From positions 1-64,000 of the forward strand of contig NZ_MUNP01000062.1 of the NCBI RefSeq assembly GCF_002001105.1: DNA of 64,000 nt, given 5' to 3'. The stretch is from Rhodanobacter sp. C06 (GTDB lineage Bacteria > Pseudomonadota > Gammaproteobacteria > Xanthomonadales > Rhodanobacteraceae). The position numbers and the translations under genes were made by a program. Shown here piece after piece: positions 28,619 through 38,150 of this stretch. Numbering within the stretch: the first letter of the stretch is position 1; the number at the start of each line of letters is the position of its first letter. The notes below the pieces were generated by a model. That model made no database searches. It was not told where the DNA came from and saw only the letters and a program-made list of their open reading frames with translations.

Positions 28619-29653
28619 ATGCCCAAGCACTACCTCCTCTACGGCTCCGAACGTTACGCGCTGGCGATCCTGCGCCCGATCCAGGCGGCGATCCGCGCGC
28701 GCGGCGACGAGGCGGCCTGGTTCTTCGACGGCCCCGGCGCCGAGGACCTGCATGCGGACGAACGCCTGTTGACCGTGCGGGAAGTACGCGCGTGGAAGCC
28801 GCTCGCGGTGATCACCTCGTCCAACGCGGTGCCGCACTTCTTCCCCGGCGTGAAGGTGGAGACCTTCCACGGCTTCGACGCCGGCAAGCCCCGGCACATC
28901 TACGTGCGCGGCTTCTTCGATCTGTACTGCACCACCGGACCGCGCGACACCGCGCAGTTCCAGGCGATCGCCGACAAGCTCGGGCACTTCAGCGTGATCG
29001 AGACGGGCTTCCCCAAGATCGACCCCTTCATGCGCGAACTGGGCGGCGCCCTGCCGCCGGTGCGCACGCCGCCGGTGATCCTCTACCACTCCACCTTCTC
29101 GCCCTCGTGGAGCGCGGCCGAGACGCTGTACGAGGAAGTGCGGCGGCTGTCGCGCGACGGCCGCTGGCGCTGGATCGTCAGCTTCCATCCGAAGATGAAT
29201 CCTGAGACGGTGGCGAAGTTCAAGGCGCTGCAGAACGAGTACCTCACGTTCGCCGAGAACGACAACATCCTGGAACTGTTCGGCCAGGTGGACATGATGT
29301 GCTCGGACACCTCAAGCGCGCTCAACGAGTTCCTGCTCACCGGCAAGCCGGTGGTGACCTTCAACAACCGCCGCCCCGGCCCGCAGCTGATCGACATCCA
29401 CGACGCCAAGGATTTCGAGCCGGCGGTCGAACGCGCGCTGAGTCGGCCGCCGGAGCTGATGGCCGCGATCCGCGCCTACGCCGACGCGATCCATCCCTAT
29501 CGCGACGGCCGCTCCAGCGAGCGCATCCTCGATGCCATCGACAGCTTCATCGCCAAGGGCGGCCGCAACCGCCGCGCCAAGCCGTGGAACCTGTGGCGCA
29601 AGCTGAAGATCCGCCGCCGCATCGGCTACTGGGGCTCGGCGCGCTGGCGTTGA
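28619..29653 (+). CDS. CDP-glycerol glycerophosphotransferase-like protein
   Basis: A 344-residue protein of GT-B architecture resembling TagB/TagF-type CDP-glycerol:polyol glycerophosphotransferases: FHGFDAGKPRHIYVRGFFD near residue 82, PKIDPF, ILYHSTFSPSWS, SFHPKMNP and MMCSDTSSALNEFLLTGKPVV (the conserved D-TSS block). In Gram-negatives such enzymes can put phosphoglycerol or a similar phospho-polyol on LPS or capsule. A basic C-terminus (KLKIRRRIGYW) may contact the membrane. No CDP-glycerol synthesis gene is in the window, so the donor is uncertain. Confidence 0.75.
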   Translation: MPKHYLLYGSERYALAILRPIQAAIRARGDEAAWFFDGPGAEDLHADERLLTVREVRAWKPLAVITSSNAVPHFFPGVKVETFHGFDAGKPRHIYVRGFFDLYCTTGPRDTAQFQAIADKLGHFSVIETGFPKIDPFMRELGGALPPVRTPPVILYHSTFSPSWSAAETLYEEVRRLSRDGRWRWIVSFHPKMNPETVAKFKALQNEYLTFAENDNILELFGQVDMMCSDTSSALNEFLLTGKPVVTFNNRRPGPQLIDIHDAKDFEPAVERALSRPPELMAAIRAYADAIHPYRDGRSSERILDAIDSFIAKGGRNRRAKPWNLWRKLKIRRRIGYWGSARWR

Positions 29654-29655
29654 AG

Positions 29656-29716
29656 CCCGTGGGTCGGGATTCATCCCGACATCCCGCGCGCGTCGGGCTG
29701 AAGCCCGACCCACGGG
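29656..29716. repeat. REP-B inverted pair
   Basis: CCCGTGGGTCGGGATTCATC at 29656-29675 faces GGCTGAAGCCCGACCCACGG ending at 29715. Compared with 12228-12286, the outer stem reads GTGGGTC instead of GTAGGTC, with the partner base also changed, so pairing is kept. Confidence 0.75.
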
Positions 29717-29779
29717 CACAAGGGGCGCGCTCGCTCCGCCGCCGCTAGAATCGCATCCATCTTTCGCCCGAGCTTCCCC

Positions 29780-31504
29780 GTGCCCAGCCCCTACCGCCGT
29801 TCCGAACACCTGCGCTCGCTCTGGCCGTGGCTGCCGCTGTGGACGGTGGTGGCGCTGCTGGCGATCTTCGCGCACGGCCCGATGCCGCTGTATTCCACCC
29901 GCACGCTGGCGGTGGCATGGGAGATGTGGAACCAGCACCACTGGCTGGTGCCCCACATCAACGGCGAACCGTACAGCGAGAAGGCGCCGCTGCTGTTCTG
30001 GCTGATCCATGCCGGCTGGTTCGTGTTCGGCGTCGGCGACGGCTGGCCGCGCGTGCTGGAAGTGATCTTCGGCGGCGCCCAGCTGGTGCTGATCTCGCTG
30101 CTGGCGCGGCGCCTGTTCCCCAGCCGCCCGTGGATGGCCAAGGCCGCGCCGTGGACGCTGCTGGCGCTGTCCTATGCCTTCCTGTTCGGCCTGCAGATCA
30201 TGTACGACGTGCTGCTGGCGGTATGGGCGCTCGGTGCGCTGCTGTGCCTGGCGCCCGGCGTGCGCCGCGACGAGCCGCGTTGGTGGCTGTTCGGCCTGTG
30301 CATCGGCTTCGGCCTGCTCACCAAGGGGCCGGTGATGCTGCTGCACGTGCTGTTCCCGTGGTTGCTGGGCCCGCTGTGGAGCGACTGGGCACGCACGCAT
30401 CGCGTGCGCTGGTACGGCCGTGGCGTGCTGGCGGTGCTGCTTGGCCTGGTGATGCTGGTGGCTTGGGCGCTGCCGGCGGGTTTCGCCGGCGGCGAAGCCT
30501 ACATGCACCGGCTGTTCTTCAGCCAGACCGCGGCTCGGGTGATCCACGGCGTGCAGACCGCCGAGCCACTGCAGAGCCACGCCCGCCCGGTGCTGTGGTA
30601 CCTGCTGATGCTGCCGCTGCTGCTGTTCCCGTTCATCGGCTGGCCGCGCGCCTGGGTGGCGCTGGCCGCGCTGCGCCGGCCGCTGGAACCGGGCCTGCGC
30701 TTCGCGCTGTGCTGGGTGGTGCCGACCTTCCTGCTGTTCTCGCTGGTGCGCGGCAAGCAGCTGTATTACCTCTTGCCGGAACTGGCCGGCACGATGCTGC
30801 TGCTGTGCGGCGCGATCGCCACGTTGCGCGAACGCCGGCCGAAACTCGCCAACACCGGCTGGCTGGGCACCTGGCCGCTGGGCGTGGGCAGCCTCGCGTT
30901 CGCGCTGCTGCTGTTCGTGCTGCCCAACCTGGTGGGCGGCAACCATTTGCACGGCGAATGGCCCGATGCCTGCGCGCCATACAGCCGCTACTTCGCCGTG
31001 GTGTTCCTGCTGCTCGGGCTGTTGCTCCTGCTGCGCGGCCGCGGCGAGTTGCGCCGGCTGGCGGTGGCAGGGCTGGTCGGCACGCTGGCGCTCAACACCT
31101 TGTTCACCCTCACCATGTGGCCGCGCTACGAGCTGCGCCCCACTTCGCAGCTGCTGGGCGCGGCGGAACAAGCCGGCAAGGAAGTCGGCTATCTCGGCAA
31201 CTACGAGGGCCAGTTCCATTTCCAGGGGCGGCTGATCCGGCCGATCGAGGAATTGCGCGACCCCGGGCAACTGGCCGCGTTCGCCCAGGCCCATCCCGAC
31301 GGCCTGGTCGTGCAGCACCCCGGCAAGCTAGCCCCGGACGCGCTGCGTTACGCGCTGCTGGTGCAGCCGTTCCGCTCCTCGTGGCTGGTGGTATGGCCCG
31401 CCGCCACGCTGCTCGACCTGCGCAACGGCTCCACGCCGCCCGAGCCGGAGCAGCCGCCGCAGGTCTACAAGGCCGACGGCGGGCGCTCGCGCACGCTGCC
31501 GTGA
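29780..31504 (+). CDS. ArnT/PMT-type glycosyltransferase, second copy
   Basis: A 574-residue inner-membrane protein with ~11 hydrophobic segments. WEMWNQHHWLVPHINGEPYSEKAPLLFWLIHAGW is the ArnT/PMT loop, although the first acidic pair seen in most relatives is weakly preserved (STRTLAVAWEM). GLLTKGPVMLL and RGKQLYYLLPELAG are further family blocks. It has a soluble C-terminal part. It uses GTG at 29780 as start; the TPR gene overlaps its stop. It is distantly related to the 20449 gene. Likely acts on LPS or a lipid-linked glycan in the periplasm. Confidence 0.82.
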   Translation: MPSPYRRSEHLRSLWPWLPLWTVVALLAIFAHGPMPLYSTRTLAVAWEMWNQHHWLVPHINGEPYSEKAPLLFWLIHAGWFVFGVGDGWPRVLEVIFGGAQLVLISLLARRLFPSRPWMAKAAPWTLLALSYAFLFGLQIMYDVLLAVWALGALLCLAPGVRRDEPRWWLFGLCIGFGLLTKGPVMLLHVLFPWLLGPLWSDWARTHRVRWYGRGVLAVLLGLVMLVAWALPAGFAGGEAYMHRLFFSQTAARVIHGVQTAEPLQSHARPVLWYLLMLPLLLFPFIGWPRAWVALAALRRPLEPGLRFALCWVVPTFLLFSLVRGKQLYYLLPELAGTMLLLCGAIATLRERRPKLANTGWLGTWPLGVGSLAFALLLFVLPNLVGGNHLHGEWPDACAPYSRYFAVVFLLLGLLLLLRGRGELRRLAVAGLVGTLALNTLFTLTMWPRYELRPTSQLLGAAEQAGKEVGYLGNYEGQFHFQGRLIRPIEELRDPGQLAAFAQAHPDGLVVQHPGKLAPDALRYALLVQPFRSSWLVVWPAATLLDLRNGSTPPEPEQPPQVYKADGGRSRTLP

Positions 31505-31833
31505 GCAAGGACGCGCTGATCGCCAGCCTGCGCGGCCAATGTGGCGGCCCGCGCGACGGCGCGCTGCTGCGCTACGCGCTGGGCAACGCGCTGCTGGAAG
31601 CTGGCGATGCCGCCGCAGCCACGGAGGAGCTGCGCCAGGCCCTGCGTTTCGACCCGCGCTACTCCGCGGCGTGGAAGCTGCTAGGCAAGGCCTGCCTCGC
31701 CGCGGACGACCGCACCGCGGCGGCCGAAGCCTGGCGGCAAGGTATCGCCGTGGCGCAGGCGCGCGGCGACAAGCAGGCGGAGAAGGAGATGGCGGTGTTC
31801 CTGCGGCGGGTGGAGCGCGACCTCGGCGACTGA
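31501..31833 (+). CDS. Small TPR-repeat protein
   Basis: A 110-residue soluble protein with about two tetratricopeptide repeats: LRYALGNALLEAGDAAAATEELRQALRFDPRYSAAW then LLGKACLAADDRTAAAEAWRQGIAVAQARGD. GTG overlaps the stop of the preceding gene (GTGA). TPRs mediate protein contacts; the partner is unknown but may be the ArnT-like enzyme's pathway. Confidence 0.8.
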   Translation: MSKDALIASLRGQCGGPRDGALLRYALGNALLEAGDAAAATEELRQALRFDPRYSAAWKLLGKACLAADDRTAAAEAWRQGIAVAQARGDKQAEKEMAVFLRRVERDLGD

Positions 31834-31940
31834 TTTTTTTCGCACGATGGCAGGCATGGCCGCCTGCGACTGCCCACGGCACTCGTCGCGAGCGCACCAG
31901 GCCGCAGCAATGCCCGGGCGGCCAAAGGACGAAAGGTTGG

Positions 31941-32035
31941 CGCGAGCACCCGCCCCTCACCCCGGCCCTCTCCTCGCTCCTCAAGGCTGCGTCCATCCAT
32001 GGCCGCTCTCCGCGTGCCCCGAAGGGGAGAGAGAA
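31941..32035. repeat. REP-A degenerate pair
   Basis: GCGAGCACCCGCCCCTCACC with CGGCCCTCTCC, then about 45 bases later CCCCGAAGGGGAGAGAG. Only partial pairing remains. It fills the gap between the convergent TPR and ntrC genes. Confidence 0.55.
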
Positions 32036-32043
32036 TCCTGTGG

Positions 32044-33415
<1,372 letters not shown>

Positions 33416-33423
<8 letters not shown>

Positions 33424-34426
33424 GCGCACGCTCCAGCGGCAGGTACAGCGAAAACACCGTCTCGCCCGGATGGCTCGCGCGGCGCAGCTCGCCGCCGTGC
33501 TCGCGGGCGATCTCGCGCGACAGCGCCAGGCCGAGGCCGGTGCCGTCGGCGCGGCCGGACACCAGCGGCTCGAACAAGGTGTCGCGCAGTTCCGCGGGCA
33601 CGCCGGGGCCGTCGTCGATCACGTCCACGCGCAGCGCGCTGCGCAGCACGCGCGTGCCGGCGCGCACGCCGTGCTCGGCGCGCGTGCGCAAGATGAGCGT
33701 GCGCGCGCCGGCTTCCACCGCATTGCGCGCGAGGTTGAGCAGCACCTGCTGCAAGCGTCCCGCGTCGCCGTGCACGTCGGGCAGGCTGGGATCGTAGTCG
33801 TGGCGCAGCCGCGGAGGCGCGGGTTCGGCCTGCAGCAGCTCGCTCAGTCGATCGAGCAACTGGTGGATGTTCACGGCACCCAGTCGCGCGGCGCCGTCGT
33901 GATGCAGCAACCGGTTCGCCAGCGCGGCGAGGCGATCGGCCTCGTCGATGATCAGGCCCGCCAGCGCCTGCAGCTCGGCGCCGTCGACGCGGCGCTGCAG
34001 CAGCTGCGCCGCGCCGCGCAGGCCGGCCAGCGGATTCTTCACTTCGTGCGCGAAGCCGCGCAAGGTGGCTGACAGCGGCGATGCCGTGCGCGAACGTTCG
34101 GCCAAGGCATGCACTTCCAGCAGCAGGCCGCCGGCGCCGTCGGGCTGCATGCCGATGTCGGCTTCGAGCATGCGTCCGTCGAAGGCCGCCAGCTTCGCCT
34201 CACGCAGTTGCACGTAGCGCGCCTCGTCCAGTGCACGCCGTGCCTGCGCCCGGTCATCCGCCGCGGGCAGCCAAAGCGCCAGCGGCTGCCCCACCGCACT
34301 GCGCATGCCGCTGCCCAGCAGTTCGGTCAAGGCCGGGTTGAGCCAGCGCGCGCGCAATTCCGCATCGACCAGGGCTATCCCGGTCGCCAGTTGTTCCGCC
34401 CATGCCTGCCACGGCTGTCCGCTCAT
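33416..34426 (-). CDS. ntrB: Nitrogen-sensing histidine kinase NtrB
   Basis: A 336-residue soluble kinase/phosphatase. An N-terminal PAS domain (~1-110) is followed by GFAHEVKNPLAGLRGAA with H127 as phosphorylation site, an N-box (LLNLARNAVEAGA), G1 (DVIDDGPGVP) and G2 (DGTGLGLALSREI). No membrane segment, as in NtrB. It sits between glnA and ntrC as in enterobacterial glnALG. An NtrC-like site overlaps the region just upstream of its ATG. Confidence 0.93.
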
Positions 34427-34462
34427 TGCACCATCTTGGTCGTTGCCTCATGTTGGTGCAAC
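34427..34462 (-). promoter_or_regulatory. NtrC-type binding site before ntrB
   Basis: TGCACCATCTTGGTCG (34427-34442) has a full GCACCA half-site and a nearly matching TGGT arm; TGTTGGTGCA at 34451-34460 adds another half-site. Placed against the ntrB start, it could allow NtrC to limit its own synthesis, as at E. coli glnLp. Confidence 0.6.
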
Positions 34463-34509
34463 AGGCGGCGCATCGCCCCTGCCGCCCTCATCGGCGCTGG
34501 TCGAAACGA

Positions 34510-34539
34510 CGAAGGGGAAGGCTCGCGCCCTCCCCTTCG
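34510..34539 (-). other. Hairpin between glnA and ntrB
   Basis: A perfect 9-bp stem (CGAAGGGGA at 34510-34518 with TCCCCTTCG at 34531-34539) lies 26 bases after the glnA stop. No clear T-tract follows, so it may be a partial terminator or mRNA 3'-end stabiliser that gives more glnA than ntrBC transcript. Confidence 0.5.
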
Positions 34540-34564
34540 CATGCCGGGCACGGCGCGGGCGTGC

Positions 34565-35974
34565 TTACAGCGCGTAATACATCTGGAATTCCAGCGGATG
34601 CGTGCTGGCGCGGTAACGGGTGACTTCCTGCATCTTCACGCCGATGTAGGCGTCGATGAAGTCGTCGGTGAACACGCCGCCGGCCTTGAGGAAGTCGCGG
34701 TCCTTGTCCAGCGCTTCCAGCGCCTGGTCGAGGCTGGAGCAAACCTGCGGGATGTTCTTCTCTTCTTCCGGCGGCAGGTCGTAGAGGTCCTTGTCGGCCG
34801 GCGCGCCCGGGTCGATCTTGTTCAGGATGCCGTCGAGGCCGGCCATCATCAGCGCGGTGAACACCAGGTAGCCGGAGTTCATCGGGTCGGGGAAGCGCAC
34901 CTCGATGCGGCGGCCCTTGGGGCTGGCCACGTAGGGGATGCGGCAGCTCGCGGAGCGGTTGCGCGCGGAGTAGGCCAGCATCACCGGCGCCTCGAAGCCC
35001 GGCACCAGGCGCTTGTAGCTGTTGGTGGTGGAATTGGCGAACGCGTTGATCGCCTTGGCGTGCTTGAAGATGCCGCCGATGTACCACAGCGCGGTCTGGC
35101 TCAGGCCGCCGTAGAGGTCCCCCGCGAACAGGTTCTCGCCGTTCTTCGCCAGCGACTGGTGCACGTGCATGCCCGAGCCGTTGTCACCCACGATGGGCTT
35201 GGGCATGAAGGTGACGGTCTTGCCGTTCTGGTGCGCCACGTTCTTGATGACGTACTTCATCGTCAGCAGTTCGTCGGCCTTCGCGACCAGGGTGTTGAAC
35301 TTCACGCCGATCTCGCACTGGCCGGCGTTCGCCACTTCGTGGTGATGCACCTCGACTTTCTGGCCCAGCGATTCCAGCACCTTGCACATGTCGGCGCGCA
35401 GGTCGCCCAGCCTGTCCACCGGCGAGACCGGGAAGTAGCCGCCCTTCACGCCCGGGCGATGGCCCATGTTGCCGTCCTCGTACTTGAAGCGCGTGCTCCA
35501 GGCGGCCTCTTCCGACTCGATCTCGTAGAACACGCGGCCCATGTCGTTCTGCCAGCGGATCGAGTCGAAGATGAAGAACTCCGGCTCCGGCCCGAAGTAG
35601 GCGGTGTCGGCGATGCCGGTGGACTTCAGGTAGGCCTCGCCGCGCTTGGCGATCGAGCGCGGGTCGCGGCCGTAGGCCTGCAGGGTGCTGGGCTCCAGCA
35701 CGTCGCAATGCAGCACCAGCTGGGTGTGCGCGCTGAACGGGTCGAGGTAGGCGGTGTCCGGGTCGGGCATCAGGATCATGTCCGACTCGTTGATGCCCTT
35801 CCAGCCGGTGATCGAGGAGCCGTCGAACATCTTGCCGTCCTCGAAGGTCGACTCGTCGATCGCGTGCGCCGGGAACGTGACGTGGTGGTGCTTGCCGAGC
35901 ATGTCGGCAAAGCGGAAGTCGACGAACTCGACCTCGTGTTCAACGATCTGGTCGAGCACTTTCTGGGCGGTCAT
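34565..35974 (-). CDS. glnA: Glutamine synthetase, type I
   Basis: A 469-residue subunit of the dodecameric enzyme making glutamine from glutamate and ammonia. It opens [53 protein letters not shown] and [21 protein letters not shown] are family blocks. The tyrosine in DLYDLPPEE is the adenylylation site. The length is exactly typical. The start at 35974 (GAGG upstream) is fixed by the conserved N-terminus; a longer in-frame form reads through the promoter. Controlled by sigma-54 and NtrC (see sites). Confidence 0.97.
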   Translation of the reverse strand: MTAQKVLDQIVEHEVEFVDFRFADMLGKHHHVTFPAHAIDESTFEDGKMFDGSSITGWKGINESDMILMPDPDTAYLDPFSAHTQLVLHCDVLEPSTLQAYGRDPRSIAKRGEAYLKSTGIADTAYFGPEPEFFIFDSIRWQNDMGRVFYEIESEEAAWSTRFKYEDGNMGHRPGVKGGYFPVSPVDRLGDLRADMCKVLESLGQKVEVHHHEVANAGQCEIGVKFNTLVAKADELLTMKYVIKNVAHQNGKTVTFMPKPIVGDNGSGMHVHQSLAKNGENLFAGDLYGGLSQTALWYIGGIFKHAKAINAFANSTTNSYKRLVPGFEAPVMLAYSARNRSASCRIPYVASPKGRRIEVRFPDPMNSGYLVFTALMMAGLDGILNKIDPGAPADKDLYDLPPEEEKNIPQVCSSLDQALEALDKDRDFLKAGGVFTDDFIDAYIGVKMQEVTRYRASTHPLEFQMYYAL

Positions 35975-36029
35975 GGCGGAACCTCGGCGAGGGATGGACG
36001 GGAATGGAGGGAACGGATGCGCTGGACAG

Positions 36030-36047
36030 AGCAAGGTCGATGCCAAG
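36030..36047 (-). promoter_or_regulatory. Sigma-54 promoter of glnA
   Basis: On the minus strand the sequence TTGGCATCGACCTTGCT matches the -24/-12 consensus (TGGCA-N6-TTGC spacing). The GG lies at 36044-36043 and the GC at 36032-36031. This puts transcription start near 36020, about 46 bases before the glnA ATG. Confidence 0.8.
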
Positions 36048-36109
36048 CCGTGCATTCCGCGTGAATTCATGGGCTTGGCCACTTGGCGAGCTTCGCCCGT
36101 CGCATGATA

Positions 36110-36156
36110 CCAACCAAATTGGTGCTTCTCTTTTCCAGATTGCACCATATTGGACA
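36110..36156 (-). promoter_or_regulatory. Two NtrC enhancer sites for glnA
   Basis: CCAACCAAATTGGTGC (36110-36125) and TGCACCATATTGGACA (36141-36156) are dyads close to the NtrC consensus GCACCA-N3-TGGTGC. They lie about 90-135 bases upstream of the predicted start, the same spacing as the strong sites at E. coli glnAp2. They also fall upstream of uppP. Confidence 0.78.
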
Positions 36157-36275
36157 CATGACGGCCGTTGTCCCTGCAGCAAGGAAACCGCTATCGAATC
36201 GCCATGCGGAATGCGTAAGCTGTGCCGCTGCGCGGTCGCCATGGTGGCGCTCGCCCCGACCCGACGAGTGCACCC

Positions 36276-37067
36276 GTGACCGATCTCATCAACGTCATCC
36301 TGCTGGGCATCATCGAAGGCATCACCGAATTCCTGCCGATTTCCTCCACCGGCCACCTGCTGATCGCCGAGCACTGGCTGGGCGCGCGCTCGGACCTGTT
36401 CAACGTGGGCATCCAGGCCGGCGCGATCCTGGCGATCACGCTGGTGTACTGGAAGCGCATCTGGCAGCTGCTGACGCAGTGGCGCGACCCGGCCACGCGC
36501 GACTACCTGGCCAAGCTGACGGTGGCGTTCCTGATCACCTGCGTGCTGGGCCTGGTCGTCACGCATTACGGCTTCAAGCTGCCCGAGACGGTGACGCCGA
36601 TCGCCTGGGCGCTGGTGATCGGCGGCTTCTGGATGATCGGTGCCGAGGCGCTGGCCGCGAAGCAGGCAGACCGCACCGAGGTGACCTGGCGGGTGGCGAT
36701 CCTGGTGGGCATCGCGCAGATGGTGGCGGGCGTGTTCCCCGGCACCTCGCGCTCCGGCGCAACGATCTTCACCGCGATGCTGTTCGGTACCAGCAACCGC
36801 GCCGCGGCCACCGAGTTCGCCTTCCTGGTGGGCATCCCCACGATGTACGCGGCCACCGGCTACGAGCTGCTGAAGGTGTGGAAGGGCGGCGGCGCGGCGC
36901 ACGAGGACTGGAACGCGCTGATCGTCGGCTTCGTGGTCTCGCTGATCGTCGGCTTCATCGCGGTGAAGTGGCTGCTCGGCTACATCCGCACGCACCGCTA
37001 TACCGTCTTCGCGGTCTACCGCATCGCGCTGGGCGCGGCCTTGCTGCTGCTGATGCCGGGCGCCTGA
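36276..37067 (+). CDS. uppP: Undecaprenyl-diphosphate phosphatase
   Basis: A 263-residue inner-membrane enzyme releasing undecaprenyl phosphate for reuse in cell-wall and glycan synthesis. GIIEGITEFLPISSTGHLLIAEHWLG at the N-terminus is the first catalytic block (the E and S/T residues), and GVFPGTSRSGATIFTAML is the second. About eight hydrophobic segments. The start is GTG at 36276, just before the conserved block; no strong ribosome-binding site is seen. Its end overlaps the convergent LysR gene by 52 bases. Confidence 0.95.
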   Translation: MTDLINVILLGIIEGITEFLPISSTGHLLIAEHWLGARSDLFNVGIQAGAILAITLVYWKRIWQLLTQWRDPATRDYLAKLTVAFLITCVLGLVVTHYGFKLPETVTPIAWALVIGGFWMIGAEALAAKQADRTEVTWRVAILVGIAQMVAGVFPGTSRSGATIFTAMLFGTSNRAAATEFAFLVGIPTMYAATGYELLKVWKGGGAAHEDWNALIVGFVVSLIVGFIAVKWLLGYIRTHRYTVFAVYRIALGAALLLLMPGA

Positions 37068-38017
37068 GCGCCGGCCAGCGGCTTCGCGCAGGACAGCATC
37101 CGGCACGCCGGCAGGTTGGTGCGCTCGAACAGCGCGTGCACCCATTCCAGGAAGGCCTGCACGCGCGCGGACAGGTGCTTCTTCTGCGGGTAGACCAGCC
37201 ACACCGGCGAACCGGTGGAGATGGTGTCTTCCATGATCACCTTGAGCTTGCCGTAGCCGATCGCGCTGGCAGCCAGCCAGTGCGGGGTCTGGATGATGCC
37301 CAGCCCGGCCATCGCCGCCTGGATCACCGACTCGCCGTCGTTGATCAGCAGGTGCGCGTCGATGTCCAGCGCGATGCGGCCGTCCGGCGTGTCGAACTGC
37401 CACTGGTAGGCACGGCCGCTGGTGGGATAGACGTAGTTGATGCAACGGTGCTGCTTCAGGTCGTCGATGCTGACCGGCGTGCCATGGCGCTCCAGATAGG
37501 CCGGTGCCGCGCACAGCACGTTGCTGAAGTAGCCCAGCTTGCGCGCGATCAGGTTGGAATCCTCCAGCTCGCCCATGCGGATCGCGCAGTCGATGCCTTC
37601 CTCGATCAGGCCGAGGTTGCGGTCGCTCATCGACAGTTCGAGCCGGATGTCCGGGTACTTCGCCTCGAAGTCGGCGAGGTTGGGGATCAGCGCGGCGCGC
37701 CCCACCGACACGTTCACCGCCACGCGCAGCTTGCCGCTGGGCTTGGTGCGCGCGTAGTTCAGCGCATCCACCGCCTCGCCGAGGTCGGCCAGGATCGCCT
37801 TGCAGCGCTGGTAGAACGACTCGCCGTCGTCGGTGAGCCGCAACGCCCGCGTGCTGCGGAACAGCAGGCGCACGCCGATCTGCTCCTCCAGCCGCGACAC
37901 CGCGCGGCTGACGCCGGACGGCGTCATGCCCAGTTGCACGGCGGCGGCCGCGAAACTGCGGGCTTCCACCACGCGGACGAAGCTCGATATTGCCGAGAAA
38001 TCTTCCATAGCTGTCAT
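37016..38017 (-). CDS. LysR-family transcription regulator
   Basis: A 333-residue regulator. The winged HTH (residues ~5-65) reads FVRVVEARSFAAAAVQLGMTPSGVSRAVSRLEEQIGVRLL; the rest is a substrate-binding-type effector domain (CrgA/AaeR-like subgroup). It is divergent from the RND efflux operon and likely controls it. Start is ATG 38017 or 38008. The 3' end overlaps uppP by 52 bases, tail to tail, which is unusual and creates mutual antisense transcripts. Confidence 0.88.
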   Translation of the reverse strand: MTAMEDFSAISSFVRVVEARSFAAAAVQLGMTPSGVSRAVSRLEEQIGVRLLFRSTRALRLTDDGESFYQRCKAILADLGEAVDALNYARTKPSGKLRVAVNVSVGRAALIPNLADFEAKYPDIRLELSMSDRNLGLIEEGIDCAIRMGELEDSNLIARKLGYFSNVLCAAPAYLERHGTPVSIDDLKQHRCINYVYPTSGRAYQWQFDTPDGRIALDIDAHLLINDGESVIQAAMAGLGIIQTPHWLAASAIGYGKLKVIMEDTISTGSPVWLVYPQKKHLSARVQAFLEWVHALFERTNLPACRMLSCAKPLAGAQAPGISSSKAAPSAMR

Positions 38018-38031
38018 TGTGCCGCCATTCG

Positions 38032-38097
38032 TGACACCTAGTCACTAGTGGAGTTCACAAATTGGGGTTTTTCTGTACCCGATGGTACACCTATTAT
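38032..38097. promoter_or_regulatory. Operator/promoter region between lysR and the RND operon
   Basis: Two dyads: GTGAC-N5-GTCAC (38032-38046) and TGTACC-CGAT-GGTACA (38075-38090, perfect). TATTAT at 38092-38097 is a candidate -10 for the RND operon, so the second dyad would sit between -35 and -10. Which protein binds is not shown by sequence; the divergent LysR product is the natural candidate for the first. Confidence 0.5.
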
Positions 38098-38150
38098 TCG
38101 CCTCCCCATCGTGCTGCATCGCCGCACGACCCCACCCAGGGAACGCGAAG

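Noticed and set aside
34510-34539. Intrinsic terminator after glnA
   Set aside because: The hairpin is perfect but lacks a T-tract on the minus strand, so it is recorded only as an intercistronic hairpin.
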